From the NCBI RefSeq assembly GCF_018474015.1, contig NZ_JAHCSG010000002.1:496001-560000 (forward strand): 64,000 nucleotides of DNA, given 5' to 3'. Below the pieces are notes generated by a model, which had not been told where the DNA came from, did no database searches, and worked only from the letters and a program-made list of their open reading frames with translations. This DNA comes from Williamsia sp. CHRR-6. GTDB lineage: Bacteria > Actinomycetota > Actinomycetes > Mycobacteriales > Mycobacteriaceae. The position numbers were made by a program, and so were the translations under genes. The first letter of the stretch is position 1; the number at the start of each line of letters is the position of its first letter. This document shows positions 36,516 to 48,427 of this stretch, in pieces.

Positions 36516-37442
36516 ATGACCGACACCGCGCAACGGCTGACCGGCGTGGCTGCGCCGGTGCGCGAGCTGTCCCGCGATGCGATCACAGCAATCCGGACCG
36601 CGCTGACCTGGGCGAGGGATCGTCGCTACCTGGTGCGAGCGGGTCGGCTGGCGATAGTCGACTACGTGCGCAGCGCGCCGGCCACCTTCATCTGGCTGTC
36701 GGTGCTGTTCATGACCTCGACGGCCGCGCAGAACATGCCCCACCATCACCTCGATCAGATCCTGCGCACCCGCTCGACCAACATCGAGCATCTGCAAACC
36801 AACCCGGTTCCCAGCCTCGTCCGCAGCGCATTGTGGATTGACGGCAGCGTGTGGCTGATGTGGGCGTTGGTGTTCGCCATCATCGTCGCCCCGGTGGAAC
36901 GTTGGCTGGGTACGCGCCGCTGGGTGATGGTGGTGATCCTCGGCCACGTGGGGGCCACCTACCTCAGCCAAGGCGTCTTGCTGTGGGCGATCGACACCGG
37001 CCGCGCGCCACACAGCATGACCGGCGTCATCGACATCGGGGTCAGCTATGGCGTCGCCGCAGTGGCCGGGGTGCTGACCTACCGCATCCCACGACGCTGG
37101 CGGCTGGTGTATCTCGCGACGCTCGCGGCCTGGGCCGCCGACCCGTTCGTGGAGCAGTTCTACGGCGGCGCGCACGCCACCTTCACCGATGTCGGTCACC
37201 TGTGCGCCGGTCTCATCGGGTTGGCCTGCTACCCGTTGACCTTCCGGGCGCAGGTGCCCACGGTGTTCGGTGTGGCCAAGTCGCCGACGTGGTGGGGTCT
37301 GCGGTACCCGATCCACGGTTTCGAGGCGTTTCTCGCCGGTCCGGCGGTGGCGCGCACCAGGGCGCGTTCGGTTCGGTGGATCAATCGGGGACACTGGAGC
37401 GGTGACAGCGATCGCCCTCGACGGCAAAGCCACCCGCGATGA
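36516..37442 (+). CDS. Rhomboid-like membrane protein
   Basis: A 308-residue membrane protein with about six hydrophobic segments between residues 55 and 240. GVSYG lies near 175 in one helix, and a later helix contains [10 protein letters not shown] near 225. The Ser/Gly and His spacing is like the catalytic dyad of rhomboid proteases (GxSxG and H-xxx-G). No further rhomboid motif is certain. The ATG at 36516 follows CCGGAGA. The 3' end overlaps the folD start by 41 bases in another frame. The substrate is unknown and proteolytic activity is only a possibility. Confidence 0.65.
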   Translation: MTDTAQRLTGVAAPVRELSRDAITAIRTALTWARDRRYLVRAGRLAIVDYVRSAPATFIWLSVLFMTSTAAQNMPHHHLDQILRTRSTNIEHLQTNPVPSLVRSALWIDGSVWLMWALVFAIIVAPVERWLGTRRWVMVVILGHVGATYLSQGVLLWAIDTGRAPHSMTGVIDIGVSYGVAAVAGVLTYRIPRRWRLVYLATLAAWAADPFVEQFYGGAHATFTDVGHLCAGLIGLACYPLTFRAQVPTVFGVAKSPTWWGLRYPIHGFEAFLAGPAVARTRARSVRWINRGHWSGDSDRPRRQSHPR

Positions 37443-38259
37443 GATCTTCGGTGACCTGAAGCAGCGGGTCGATGCCCTGCGTGCCGCAGGCGTCGTCCCC
37501 GGCCTGGGCACCGTCCTGGTCGGCGACGATCCCGGCTCCCAGGCCTATGTGCGCGGCAAACATGCCGACTGCGCGAAGGTCGGCATCGAGTCGTTGCGCC
37601 GAGGCTTACCCGCCGACACCACCACCGAGCAACTCAACGCCGTCATCGACGAGCTGAACGCCGATCCGGCCTGCACCGGCTACATCGTGCAGTTGCCGCT
37701 GCCCGCGCATCTCGACGACAACGCGGCCTTGGAACGGATCGATCCGGTCAAGGACGCCGACGGTCTGCACCCGATCAACCTCGGCCGTCTGGTCTTGGGA
37801 ACCGAGGCCACGCTGCCGTGCACGCCGCGCGGTTCAGTACATCTGTTGCGCCGCTACGACATCCCCATCGCGGGACGGCACGTGGTGGTGGTCGGACGCG
37901 GGGTCACCATCGGTCGGCCCATCGGCCTGTTGCTGACCCGCAAGACCGAGAACGCCACCGTCACGCTGTGCCACACCGGCACGACCGACCTGGCGGCGGA
38001 GGTGCGCCGCGCCGACATCGTGATCGCGGCGGCCGGCGTGGCGCATTTGATCACCGCCGACATGGTCAAATCCGGCGCTGCGGTGCTCGATGTGGGCATC
38101 AGTCGCACCGAGTCCGGTCTGGTCGGCGATGTGGCGCCCGACGTGTGGGAGGTGGCCGGTCACGTCTCACCCAACCCCGGCGGGGTGGGCCCGCTGACCC
38201 GAGCCTTCCTGCTGGTCAACGTCGTCGAACGGGCCGAAGCCCTGCTGGCCGGCCGGTGA
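37402..38259 (+). CDS. folD: Bifunctional methylenetetrahydrofolate dehydrogenase/cyclohydrolase
   Basis: Interconverts 5,10-methylene- and 10-formyl-tetrahydrofolate with NADP. The 285-residue protein has [14 protein letters not shown] with the catalytic lysine, [29 protein letters not shown] and the Rossmann segment [18 protein letters not shown]. The GTG at 37402 gives the family N-terminus ([14 protein letters not shown]); a start at 37270 would lie deep in the upstream gene. The stop overlaps the next GTG (GTGA). Confidence 0.96.
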   Translation: MTAIALDGKATRDEIFGDLKQRVDALRAAGVVPGLGTVLVGDDPGSQAYVRGKHADCAKVGIESLRRGLPADTTTEQLNAVIDELNADPACTGYIVQLPLPAHLDDNAALERIDPVKDADGLHPINLGRLVLGTEATLPCTPRGSVHLLRRYDIPIAGRHVVVVGRGVTIGRPIGLLLTRKTENATVTLCHTGTTDLAAEVRRADIVIAAAGVAHLITADMVKSGAAVLDVGISRTESGLVGDVAPDVWEVAGHVSPNPGGVGPLTRAFLLVNVVERAEALLAGR

Positions 38260-38570
38260 CCGCGCAGTCCGACGGGCGAACCCGGCGCGCGAGCCGGATC
38301 GTCGCGCAGATCCCGTTCCTCATCGTCGCCGCACTGGTGCTGGTCGCGGTGATCCTGGTGCTGGCCGACCGGTGGCGTCGTGGGGCGTTCGTGTTCGGCG
38401 GGGCCGCGGTGGTGGCCGCGGTGCTGCGTGCGGTGCTGCCGACGACGCGCGTGGGGTTGCTGCAGGTGCGCGGACGCGTGTTCGACGTGGTGGCGATGGG
38501 GACAGCTGGTGCAGCCATCCTGTGGTTGGCGACGTCGATCGACGCGCTGGGAACCGGTATCGACCAGTAG
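38256..38570 (+). CDS. DUF3017 membrane protein
   Basis: A 104-residue protein with three hydrophobic helices ([38 protein letters not shown] and [18 protein letters not shown]). It fits the actinobacterial DUF3017 family, which commonly follows folD. The GTG overlaps the folD stop (GTGA), implying coupled translation. Function unknown. It is convergent with metX, three bases away. Confidence 0.85.
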   Translation: MTAQSDGRTRRASRIVAQIPFLIVAALVLVAVILVLADRWRRGAFVFGGAAVVAAVLRAVLPTTRVGLLQVRGRVFDVVAMGTAGAAILWLATSIDALGTGIDQ

Positions 38571-38573
38571 CGG

Positions 38574-39710
38574 TCAGTGCCGAGCGAGATCCATTGTCAG
38601 CGCGAGCAACTCGGCGATCGCGTCGAACTCGGTGAGAAAGCCGTCGTGGCCGTTGTCGGACTCCACCACGTGCAGGCCACCGACGCAGCCGGTGAGCAGG
38701 TCGGCGATCTCGGCCTGAGTTCGTAACGGGTACAGCCGATCCGAAGAGATCCCGCCGACTATCGTGGGGACCGTGCAGCCCGCCAGGGCCGCCGCCACGC
38801 CACCGCGGTCGCGGCCCACGTCATGGTGGTTGAGCACCTCGCTGAGTACCACGTAGCTACCCGGATCGAAGCGTTCGATCAGCTTGTTGGCCTGGTGTTC
38901 GAGGTAGCTCTGCACCGAGTACCGGCCGCCCTGAAGTGGAATCTCCTGTCCCTGAGGGGAGTTGCCGAACCGGTTGTCCATCTCCAGCTCGGACCGATAC
39001 GTCATGTGCGCGATCCGTCGTGCGATACCCAGTCCTGCCGTCGGTGCCGAGCCGGTGCCGTGATAATCCCCGCCCTGCCAGTGCGGATCGGAGGTGATGG
39101 CCGCGACCTGGGTGGTCTGGGTTCCTATCTGATCGGCGGTAGCGCGCGGCCCGACCGCCAACACCAGGGCGCTGCGCACCCGATCAGGATGTCCGACAAT
39201 CCATTCCAGTGACCGAGCCCCACCCATCGAGCCTCCGAGGACCGCAGCTACCGAGTCGATGCCCAGGGTGTCCATCAGGGCCACCTCGGCACGCACCTGA
39301 TCACGCACGGTGATGATCGGGAACCGAGATCCCCATGGTCGCCCGGTCGGATCAAGGGTGGCCGGGCCGGTAGAGCCGCGGCACCCACCGAGGACGTTGG
39401 CGGCGATAACACACCATTCGTCGGTGTCCACCGCGCAGCCCGGGCCGATCAGACCATCCCACCAACCGGGGGAGGGTTGATCGGGTCCGGCCGCACCGGT
39501 CACGTGGGAGTCGCCGGTGAGGGCGTGCAGTGCGATCACGACGTTGTCGCGGGTCGGCGCCAGATGGCCCCACCGTTGGAACGCCAGCGTCACGTCCTCG
39601 AACTGGCCGCCGCCCTCGGTAGCGAGCGGACCCACGGACACACTCGTCAGCGCCCCGTCGGGGAGGTTCTCCCAGTCGGTCGCGGTATGTGTCCGTGGAT
39701 CGATGCTCAC
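38574..39710 (-). CDS. metX: Homoserine O-acetyltransferase
   Basis: Acetylates homoserine in methionine synthesis. The 378-residue alpha/beta-hydrolase has the nucleophile elbow [13 protein letters not shown] near residue 155. [17 protein letters not shown] forms the oxyanion region and the C-terminal [14 protein letters not shown] gives the catalytic His. Starts at a GTG two bases after the metY stop. It is therefore in one operon with metY and under the same SAM-sensing leader. Confidence 0.94.
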   Translation of the reverse strand: MSIDPRTHTATDWENLPDGALTSVSVGPLATEGGGQFEDVTLAFQRWGHLAPTRDNVVIALHALTGDSHVTGAAGPDQPSPGWWDGLIGPGCAVDTDEWCVIAANVLGGCRGSTGPATLDPTGRPWGSRFPIITVRDQVRAEVALMDTLGIDSVAAVLGGSMGGARSLEWIVGHPDRVRSALVLAVGPRATADQIGTQTTQVAAITSDPHWQGGDYHGTGSAPTAGLGIARRIAHMTYRSELEMDNRFGNSPQGQEIPLQGGRYSVQSYLEHQANKLIERFDPGSYVVLSEVLNHHDVGRDRGGVAAALAGCTVPTIVGGISSDRLYPLRTQAEIADLLTGCVGGLHVVESDNGHDGFLTEFDAIAELLALTMDLARH

Positions 39711-39712
39711 CG

Positions 39713-41044
39713 TCAGGAAGCCGCCGTGAATCCGGAGTTCAGGTCGGCGATGATGTCGTCGATCCCCTCGATGCCCACGGCCAGCCGTACCAGACCCGGC
39801 GTGACGCCCGCCGCCAGCTGCTCCTCGGGGGTCAGCTGCGAGTGGGTGGTCGAGGCCGGGTGGATGACCAGCGACCGCACGTCACCGATGTTGGCGACGT
39901 GACTGTGCAGGCTCAGGCCCTCGACGAACTTCTTGCCTGCCTCCACGCCGCCCTCGATCTCGAAGGCCACGATGGCACCCTGGCCGCGCGGGGCGAGCTG
40001 CTGGCCACGCTCGTACCAGGCTGAGGACTTGAGGCCGGCGTAGATGGCCTTGGTCACCTGCGGATGCTCCTCGAGGAACTCGGCCACCGCTTGGGCGTTG
40101 GACACGTGTCGCTCGATCCGCAGGCTCAGGGTCTCCAGACCTTGGGCGAGCAGGAAGGCGTTGAACGGCGAGATGGAGGCACCGGTGTCGCGCAGCCACT
40201 GCACCCGCGCCTTGAGCGCGTAAGCCGGGGCGCCGAGGTCGGCGAACACCGCGCCGTGATAGCTGGGGTCGGGGGTGGTGAAGCCGGGGAACAGGTCCAC
40301 GCCGTCGCGCTGACCACGCCAGTCGAAGGTGCCGCCGTCGACGATGACGCCGCCGATGGCGGTGCCGTGGCCGCCGATGTATTTGGTGGCCGAGTGCACC
40401 ACGATGTCGGCGCCATGGGCCAACGGTTGGATCAGGTACGGCGTGGCGACGGTGTTGTCGACGATCAGCGGGATGCCGTTGCTGTGGGCTACCCCGGAGA
40501 TACCGGTGATGTCGAGGATCTCGTTGTTGGGGTTGGAGATGGTCTCGCCGTAGAAGGCACGGGTGTTGGGACGCACCGCAGCCTGCCAGGAGTCCAGGCT
40601 CTCGGGATCGTCGACGAAGGAGACCTCGATGCCCAGCTTGGGCAGCGTGTAGTGGAACAGGTTGTAGGTACCGCCGTAGAGCCGCGGGCTGGACACGACG
40701 TGCCCGCCGGTCTCGACGATGTTGAGGATCGCGTAGGTCTCGGCGGCCTGACCCGAGGCCAACAGCAACGCCGCCACCCCGCCTTCGAGTGCGGCGATGC
40801 GCTGCTCGACGGTGTCCTGGGTGGGGTTCATCAGGCGGGTGTAGATGTTGCCCGGCTCGGCCAGACCGAACAGATCGGCGGCGTGCTTGGTGTCGCGGAA
40901 GGTGTAGGAGGTGGTCTGGTAGATCGGCAGTGCACGGGCGTTGCTGGCCACGTCCGGTGACTGGCCCGCATGGATCTGCTTGGTGGCGAAACTCCAGTTC
41001 GCGGTCGGATCGACGTCGGCGTCTGTGGTGTGGGCGTCGGACAT
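39713..41044 (-). CDS. metY: O-acetylhomoserine sulfhydrylase
   Basis: PLP enzyme making homocysteine from O-acetylhomoserine and sulfide. The 443-residue protein has the Cys/Met metabolism signature with the PLP lysine in [31 protein letters not shown] and [20 protein letters not shown] are typical of the long MetY form. The ATG at 41044 follows AAGGAAG. A frame open to 41350 crosses the structured leader and is not coding. It corresponds to mycobacterial metC (Rv3340) by position and is preceded by a SAM-IV riboswitch. Confidence 0.94.
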   Translation of the reverse strand: MSDAHTTDADVDPTANWSFATKQIHAGQSPDVASNARALPIYQTTSYTFRDTKHAADLFGLAEPGNIYTRLMNPTQDTVEQRIAALEGGVAALLLASGQAAETYAILNIVETGGHVVSSPRLYGGTYNLFHYTLPKLGIEVSFVDDPESLDSWQAAVRPNTRAFYGETISNPNNEILDITGISGVAHSNGIPLIVDNTVATPYLIQPLAHGADIVVHSATKYIGGHGTAIGGVIVDGGTFDWRGQRDGVDLFPGFTTPDPSYHGAVFADLGAPAYALKARVQWLRDTGASISPFNAFLLAQGLETLSLRIERHVSNAQAVAEFLEEHPQVTKAIYAGLKSSAWYERGQQLAPRGQGAIVAFEIEGGVEAGKKFVEGLSLHSHVANIGDVRSLVIHPASTTHSQLTPEEQLAAGVTPGLVRLAVGIEGIDDIIADLNSGFTAAS

Positions 41045-41068
41045 GCTTGTTGCTTCCTTCTGGGTCGG

Positions 41069-41144
41069 CCAGGCGCTGTGTTTGCCTGGGATGGGTCCGA
41101 CCGTCGGACCCGCGCTTGCCGTGAGGGCGGCCCGATCGGGCCGC
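41069..41144 (-). terminator. Expression-platform hairpins between SAM-IV aptamer and metY
   Basis: Three stem-loops follow the aptamer on the minus strand: the perfect palindrome GCGGCCCGATCGGGCCGC (41127-41144), GGGTCCGACGGTCGGACCC (41093-41111) and CCAGGC/GCCTGG (41069-41089), the last just before the ribosome site. None has a U-tract, so control could be by intrinsic attenuation without a U-run, Rho, or occlusion of the ribosome site. Confidence 0.55.
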
Positions 41145-41149
41145 TCCAC

Positions 41150-41236
41150 AACCTGGTCAATCACCCGGAGCACCCCACCGCGGTTGGAGGGTTGCCGTTC
41201 AGCTAGCCGGGGCTTGTCGCTGACACTCATGACCTG
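41150..41236 (-). promoter_or_regulatory. SAM-IV riboswitch upstream of metY-metX
   Basis: The minus strand contains, in order, GGTCATGAGTG, CAAGCCCCGGCT, CGGCAACCCTCC and GGGGTGCTCCGGGTGA, closing with TGACCAGG. These are the conserved blocks of the actinobacterial SAM-IV aptamer, with GGTCA/TGACC forming the closing stem. A -10-like TATACC lies at 41245-41250, just upstream on this strand. Binding of S-adenosylmethionine is expected to switch off the metY-metX operon. Confidence 0.85.
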
Positions 41237-41250
41237 GCGACAAGGGTATA

Positions 41251-41545
41251 ACACCGCAGCGAGAGCGAATGAAGGCTCCTGCGCAGGCCGATTCCAACGA
41301 TGGCGCGCAGGTAGACTGAGCCACAGCAGTACGAGCGTTCTTTTTCTCACCCGCCTGCAGCGGTCGGACCGACGCGAGTACTACCGTGGTCGACAACACA
41401 GTCGAACAGCACGGGAAGCACAGCACACCGCGAACAGCCACGACGGGCGTCAGCAGGACGGCGGCCGGGTTCGCGTCATCAGCAAGCACTCACGAGGTGC
41501 ATCGATGCGGGGTGGGCAACCACGCCGAGGAGGACGCGTAGTCAC
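41251..41545. other. Gene-free leader region of icd
   Basis: No convincing gene on either strand. The right end holds the icd ribosome site GAGGAGG at about 41529. The left end borders the metY promoter. Open frames here (minus 41199-41489, plus 40941-41600) have no protein-like character. Confidence 0.6.
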
Positions 41546-42769
41546 ATGGGCAAGATCAAGGTCGAGGGAACGGTCGTCGAACTCGACGGCGACGAGATGA
41601 CCCGGATCATCTGGCAGTTCATCAAAGAAAAACTGATCCACCCCTACCTCGACGTCAACCTCGAGTACTACGACCTCGGTATCGAGTACCGCGACGAGAC
41701 CGACGACCAGGTCACCATCGACGCCGCCCACGCCATCCAGAAGCACGGTGTGGGCGTCAAATGCGCCACCATCACCCCCGACGAGGCCCGCGTCGAGGAG
41801 TTCGGGCTCAAGAAGATGTGGCGCTCGCCCAACGGCACCATCCGAAACATCCTCGGTGGCACCATCTTCCGTGCACCGATCATCATCTCCAACGTCCCGC
41901 GCCTGGTGCCCGGCTGGACCAAGCCGGTCATCGTGGGCCGCCACGCGTTCGGCGACCAGTACCGCGCCACCGACTTCAAGGTGCCCAAGGCCGGTACCGT
42001 GACCATCACCTTCACCCCCGACGACGGCTCCGAGCCCATCGAGCACGAGATCGTCAAGATCCCCGAGGAGGGTGGGGTGGTGATGGGCATGTACAACTTC
42101 AACAAGTCCATCGAGGACTTCGCCCGGGCCTCGTTCAACTACGGCCTGCAGCGCAACTACCCGGTATACCTGTCCACCAAGAACACCATCCTCAAGGCCT
42201 ACGACGGCGCCTTCAAGGACATCTTCCAGCACGTGTTCGACACCGAGTTCAAGGCCGAGTTCGACGCCGCCGGAATCCATTACGAGCACCGGCTCATCGA
42301 CGACATGGTGGCGTCCTGCCTCAAGTGGGAGGGCGGCTACGTGTGGGCGTGCAAGAACTACGACGGTGACGTGCAGTCCGACACCGTCGCCCAGGGTTAC
42401 GGTTCGCTGGGGCTGATGACCTCGGTGCTGCTGACCCCAGACGGCAAGATCTGTGAGGCCGAGGCGGCGCACGGCACCGTCACCCGGCATTACCGCCAGC
42501 ACCAGCAGGGCAAGCCCACCTCGACCAACCCCATCGCGTCGATCTTCGCGTGGTCGCGGGGTCTTGAGCACCGCGGCAAACTCGACAACACTCCCGAGTT
42601 GATCGAGTTCGCCCACCAGATCGAGGACGTCGTCATCGACACCGTCGAGAGCGGCAAGATGACCAAAGACCTCGCCCTGCTCGTCGGCGGCGACCAGTCG
42701 TTCCTCACCACCGAGGAGTTCCTCGGGGCCATCGACGAGAACCTGCAGGCCGCCCGCAAGGACAGCTGA
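41546..42769 (+). CDS. icd: NADP-dependent isocitrate dehydrogenase
   Basis: TCA-cycle enzyme converting isocitrate to 2-oxoglutarate. The 407-residue homodimeric (eukaryote-like, type II) form has [20 protein letters not shown] at the N-terminus. [18 protein letters not shown] binds substrate, and [20 protein letters not shown] and [17 protein letters not shown] follow. It corresponds to icd1 (Rv3339c). A GAGGAGG ribosome site precedes the ATG. Confidence 0.96.
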   Translation: MGKIKVEGTVVELDGDEMTRIIWQFIKEKLIHPYLDVNLEYYDLGIEYRDETDDQVTIDAAHAIQKHGVGVKCATITPDEARVEEFGLKKMWRSPNGTIRNILGGTIFRAPIIISNVPRLVPGWTKPVIVGRHAFGDQYRATDFKVPKAGTVTITFTPDDGSEPIEHEIVKIPEEGGVVMGMYNFNKSIEDFARASFNYGLQRNYPVYLSTKNTILKAYDGAFKDIFQHVFDTEFKAEFDAAGIHYEHRLIDDMVASCLKWEGGYVWACKNYDGDVQSDTVAQGYGSLGLMTSVLLTPDGKICEAEAAHGTVTRHYRQHQQGKPTSTNPIASIFAWSRGLEHRGKLDNTPELIEFAHQIEDVVIDTVESGKMTKDLALLVGGDQSFLTTEEFLGAIDENLQAARKDS

Positions 42770-42860
42770 CCCGCGAGGGTGCGTGCCGCGTCCGCCGATG
42801 TGAACGACCTCACCGGCGGGCGCGGAATCGTCGGGTCGCTCGCCGTCGTTGCACTTCGTC

Positions 42861-44081
42861 GTGACCATCTCCCTGCCCACACCCGCCTCACTGGCGCCGC
42901 CGATATCGCCGCGGGCCCGCCGACTGGCCATCCTGGCCCTGGCGTTGGGCGGATTCGGGATCGGGACAACCGAATTCGTCGCGATGGGGCTGCTGCCCGC
43001 GATCGCTGATTCGCTCGGGGTCTCCGAACCCACTGCCGGGCACACCATCTCGGCGTATGCCCTCGGCGTTGTGGTCGGTGCCCCGGTCATCGCCGCGGCC
43101 ACGGCGGCGATCTCACGCCGTGTATTGCTGATGGCCCTGATGGGTGCGTTCGTCATCGGAAACCTCGCCACCGTCATCGCGCCGAGCTACCCGACGTTGA
43201 TGCTGGCCCGCTTCGTCGCGGGGCTGCCCCACGGGGCCTACTTCGGGGTGGCGGCGCTGGTGGCCGCCCATCTCGCCGGGCCGCACCGGCGGGCCGCCGC
43301 AGTCGGGCAGGTGATGTTGGGGCTCAGCGTCGCCAACGTGATCGGGGTACCCGCAGCCACCTGGCTCGGCGAGGCCTTCGGGTGGCGAAGCGCGTTCGCG
43401 GTGGTCGTGGTGATCGGGGTGGTCACCGTTGCCGCGCTGCTCCGTCATCTGCCTGCCCTGGGTGACATGACCATCACCAACCCACTCACCGAGCTCTCCG
43501 CGCTGCGCCGATCGCAGGTGTGGTTCACGCTCCTGATCGGGGTGGTCGGGTTCGGTGGCATGTTCGCCTTCTACACCTACATCCACACCACGCTGACTGA
43601 CGTGTCGGGGCTGTCGTCGAGTCTGATCCCGTTGGCGCTCATGCTGTTCGGTGTGGGCATGGTGGTGGGCAACCTGCTCGGTGGCATCCTGGCCGACCGG
43701 TCGATCGTGGGCACCATCGGCGGTGGGCTGGTGGCCATCGCGGTGTCGTTGCTGGTGTTCGCCGCGGTCGCGCAGTCGGTGTGGGCCGCACTGGTTCTGG
43801 TGTTCGTGGTCGGGGTCAGCGGATCGGCGATCGTGCCCGCCCTGCAGACCAGGCTGATGGACGTGGCCGATGACGCCCAGACTCTGGCTGCGGCACTGAA
43901 CCATTCGGCGTTGAATGTCGCCAACGCGGCCGGTGCGTGGTTGGGCGGGCTGGTCATCGCGGCGGGCTGGGGGTATCGGGCGCCGTCGGTGCTGGGTGCC
44001 GGGTTGGCGGTGGCCGGGCTCGGAGTGCTGGCGGCTGCGGTTGGTACGGGCCGTGCCCGTCGGGTCGCGGCCACCACCTAG
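42861..44081 (+). CDS. MFS transporter, AraJ/Cmx-type
   Basis: A 406-residue major facilitator protein with about 12 helices. LALGGFGIGTTEFVAMGLLP is the N-terminal signature of the AraJ/YdhP/Cmx group of sugar or drug exporters. APVIAAATAAISRRVLLMALM is the helix 2-3 loop and RFVAGLPHGAYFGVAALVAA belongs to helix 4. Start at the GTG at 42861 is preferred to a TTG twelve bases upstream. Substrate unknown. It ends 10 bases before xthA. Confidence 0.84.
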   Translation: MTISLPTPASLAPPISPRARRLAILALALGGFGIGTTEFVAMGLLPAIADSLGVSEPTAGHTISAYALGVVVGAPVIAAATAAISRRVLLMALMGAFVIGNLATVIAPSYPTLMLARFVAGLPHGAYFGVAALVAAHLAGPHRRAAAVGQVMLGLSVANVIGVPAATWLGEAFGWRSAFAVVVVIGVVTVAALLRHLPALGDMTITNPLTELSALRRSQVWFTLLIGVVGFGGMFAFYTYIHTTLTDVSGLSSSLIPLALMLFGVGMVVGNLLGGILADRSIVGTIGGGLVAIAVSLLVFAAVAQSVWAALVLVFVVGVSGSAIVPALQTRLMDVADDAQTLAAALNHSALNVANAAGAWLGGLVIAAGWGYRAPSVLGAGLAVAGLGVLAAAVGTGRARRVAATT

Positions 44082-44091
44082 GGTCGGATGC

Positions 44092-45988
<1,897 letters not shown>

Positions 45989-45998
45989 TGGTGCGCCG

Positions 45999-47048
45999 GT
46001 GAGCACAGAGGCGACATCGAACGCCGGCACCGAGCCCACGCGGATGGAGAAGCTGCGGGCCCGCTACCCGTGGTTCGACCACCTCGCCCGCGCGGGCGGT
46101 CGCTACCAGGACACCACCGGTGACTTCCTGGCCGCCGGCGCAACCTATTTCAGCATCCTGGCCATCTTCCCGCTGTTGATGATCGGGTTCGCGGTGGCCG
46201 GTTTCGTCTTCACCGCCAGCCCCGATCTGTTGTCAGAGGTGAAGGGGCACATCACCGATTCGGTGCAAGGCGACGCCGCCGGTCAGCTCACCCGGCTGAT
46301 CGATCAGGCCATCGCATCGCGCACCTCGGTGGGGATCATCGGGTTGGTGTTGGCGCTGTACTCCGGACTCGGGTGGATGGCCAACCTGCGTCTGGCGCTG
46401 ACCCGACAGTGGGGCTCGGTGCCCTCGCCGGGACAGCTGGTGCGCACCAAGCTCAGCGACCTCGGTGCGCTGCTGGGGCTGTTCGTCGCGCTGGCGGCGT
46501 CCTTCGGTCTCTCGGCGTTGGCCGGTAGCCGATTGCCGGTGCTGATCGTCGATGCACTCCATATCGCAGACGTCCCAGGGATATCCGTCGTGATCCGAGC
46601 CGTGTCCATGGTGATGTCGCTGATCGGTTCGGTGCTGTTGTTCACCTGGATCATCGCGCGACTGCCCAGGATTCGGCTCCCGTTCCGCAACGCCGTGAAG
46701 GCCGGTGCGTTGAGCGGGATGGTATTCGAACTCTTCAAGTATGTGGCCACGTTCTACCTCGCCGGGGTGACCAACGGGCCGGCCGGTGCCACCTTTGGAC
46801 CGATCATCGGCATCATGGTGTTCGCGTTCCTCACCACCCGGATCATCTTGTTCGCCACCGCGTGGGCCGCCACCGACGAGGCCAACGCCAGGTTCACCCA
46901 GGCGGAACTGCCCGCTGCGGTGACGGTGTCGCCGAAGGTGACGGTGCGGCGCGAACCCTCGGCCGGGTCGCTGGCGCTCGCCGCCGGTGTCGGTGCGGTG
47001 CTGGTTGCGGTGGGAGCGAGGTTGCGTCGCAGTGGTGTTCGCCGGTGA
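45999..47048 (+). CDS. YihY/virulence-factor BrkB family inner membrane protein (YhjD-like)
   Basis: A 349-residue membrane protein with six to seven helices and the YihY layout. DFLAAGATYFSILAIFPLLM is the first helix, GLGWMANLRLALTRQWG lies mid-protein and GAVLSG-like AGALSGMVFELFKYVATFYL follows. A Lys/Arg-containing tail ends GVGAVLVAVGARLRRSG. Start is a GTG at 45999. The gene is immediately convergent with dacB (adjacent stops). Corresponds to Rv3335c; biochemical role not established. Confidence 0.85.
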   Translation: MSTEATSNAGTEPTRMEKLRARYPWFDHLARAGGRYQDTTGDFLAAGATYFSILAIFPLLMIGFAVAGFVFTASPDLLSEVKGHITDSVQGDAAGQLTRLIDQAIASRTSVGIIGLVLALYSGLGWMANLRLALTRQWGSVPSPGQLVRTKLSDLGALLGLFVALAASFGLSALAGSRLPVLIVDALHIADVPGISVVIRAVSMVMSLIGSVLLFTWIIARLPRIRLPFRNAVKAGALSGMVFELFKYVATFYLAGVTNGPAGATFGPIIGIMVFAFLTTRIILFATAWAATDEANARFTQAELPAAVTVSPKVTVRREPSAGSLALAAGVGAVLVAVGARLRRSGVRR

Positions 47049-48365
47049 TCAGCGGGATCGTCGGTTGATGCGCAGCGCTGCATAGATCAGCCCGAGGACG
47101 ATCACGAGGCCCACGGTGCCACCGAGGAGACGGCCGGTCCATGAATCGCTGGTTTCTGATCCGTCGTCGTCTCTTGCGCTCGCGCGCGGTGTGCCTGCGT
47201 TGTTCGTGGCGGCAGGCTGGGCCACAGTCGGGGTGACCAGCGTCCCGACCGATGCGTCCGCAGGAACCGTGAAGCCGTGGTCGAGCAGTGCAGTCGCCTG
47301 GTCCCAGTAGGAGTCGCCGGCCTCGTTGAGGCCGAACATCTGCACCACGATCAGGGTGCGGCCACGCCGATCCACTGCTCCGACAAAGGTTTTGCGGGCG
47401 TCGTCGGTGAAGCCGGTCTTACCGCCGATGATTCCGGGATACCCCTCGACCAACAGTCGGTTCTGAGACTGCATCTGATATCCGGGGTGGTCGGTGTCGC
47501 CGGGTACGTCGGGTAGCCGGGGAAACCCGGGAAACGGCGCGCTGACGTGGGAGATGAGGTCACGAAAGGTCGGATTCTTCAGTCCCGCACGAAAGATCAG
47601 GGCCAGGTCGTAGGGCGAGGTGCTCATCCCGGGCGCGTCGAGTCCCGACGGGGATGCGGCCCGGGTGTCCTGCGCGCCGAGTCGTTGCGCCATCGCGTTC
47701 ATCTTGCTCAGGGCCGTCTCTCGCCCACCCAGAGTGCGGGCCAGGGCGTTGGCGCAGTCGTTGCCCGACACCATCAGCAGACCCTGCAACAGCTGGCGGA
47801 CGGTATACCGCCCACCAGGACCGATACCGGCCGAGTCGCCTTCCATGCCGTAGTCCTCGCGGGTGCCGATCACCACCTGATCCAGGTTCAGCTCGTCGAG
47901 GACCACCAACGCCAGCAGTGTCTTGATGGTGCTGGCCGGGCGGTAGCGCCCGTGTGGGTCCTTGGCGGCCAACACTTGTCCAGAACCGGCGTCGGCCACC
48001 AGCCAGCCCGCCGAGGTGATGCCGCGGGGAATGGCGCTCGGGTTGCCTGCCGTGATGACGCCGCAGGCCGCCAACCGATCTCCGCCGACAGGTGGTCGCG
48101 GCACCGGCAACGGCGGGGGTGCGCTCTGCCCAGGAGGGGGTACCTCCGAGGTGTCCACCGGCGGGGCCGGGATCACCCGATAGGGACACGACGCGGTGTC
48201 GGGGGTGGCTGGAATGGGGTCACCGGGGTGCACCGGTTCGGCCGACACCACCGCATCGGGTGAGTTCGTCCAGCCGGGCAGCAGCGCCGACGTGGGCAGC
48301 ACAGCGATGACGGCCACGGCAGCGACGGCGGCCATCGGGATGAGACGGGGTCGGCGCGAGAGCAC
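47049..48365 (-). CDS. D-alanyl-D-alanine carboxypeptidase (DacB1-like)
   Basis: A 438-residue exported PBP5-type enzyme that trims peptidoglycan stem peptides. A signal or anchor segment (MAAVAAVAVIAVLPTSALL) is followed by a Pro-rich linker. The serine active site is RPASTIKTLLALVVL (SxxK), the SxN motif is SGNDCANALAR and the KTG box is GGKTGFTDDARKTF. A C-terminal membrane helix (GTVGLVIVLGLIYAALRI) ends in basic residues. Corresponds to Rv3330 (dacB1). Confidence 0.92.
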   Translation of the reverse strand: MLSRRPRLIPMAAVAAVAVIAVLPTSALLPGWTNSPDAVVSAEPVHPGDPIPATPDTASCPYRVIPAPPVDTSEVPPPGQSAPPPLPVPRPPVGGDRLAACGVITAGNPSAIPRGITSAGWLVADAGSGQVLAAKDPHGRYRPASTIKTLLALVVLDELNLDQVVIGTREDYGMEGDSAGIGPGGRYTVRQLLQGLLMVSGNDCANALARTLGGRETALSKMNAMAQRLGAQDTRAASPSGLDAPGMSTSPYDLALIFRAGLKNPTFRDLISHVSAPFPGFPRLPDVPGDTDHPGYQMQSQNRLLVEGYPGIIGGKTGFTDDARKTFVGAVDRRGRTLIVVQMFGLNEAGDSYWDQATALLDHGFTVPADASVGTLVTPTVAQPAATNNAGTPRASARDDDGSETSDSWTGRLLGGTVGLVIVLGLIYAALRINRRSR

Positions 48366-48427
48366 GGGTCTGACGCTACCGGCACCGGGTGGAGTAGCGG
48401 CGGAGGTGGCGCCGACACCGGCTGTGG

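Noticed and set aside
41045-41350. Longer N-terminus for metY
   Set aside because: The stretch is the SAM-IV riboswitch and its hairpins, and the ATG at 41044 has a clear ribosome site and the family N-terminus.
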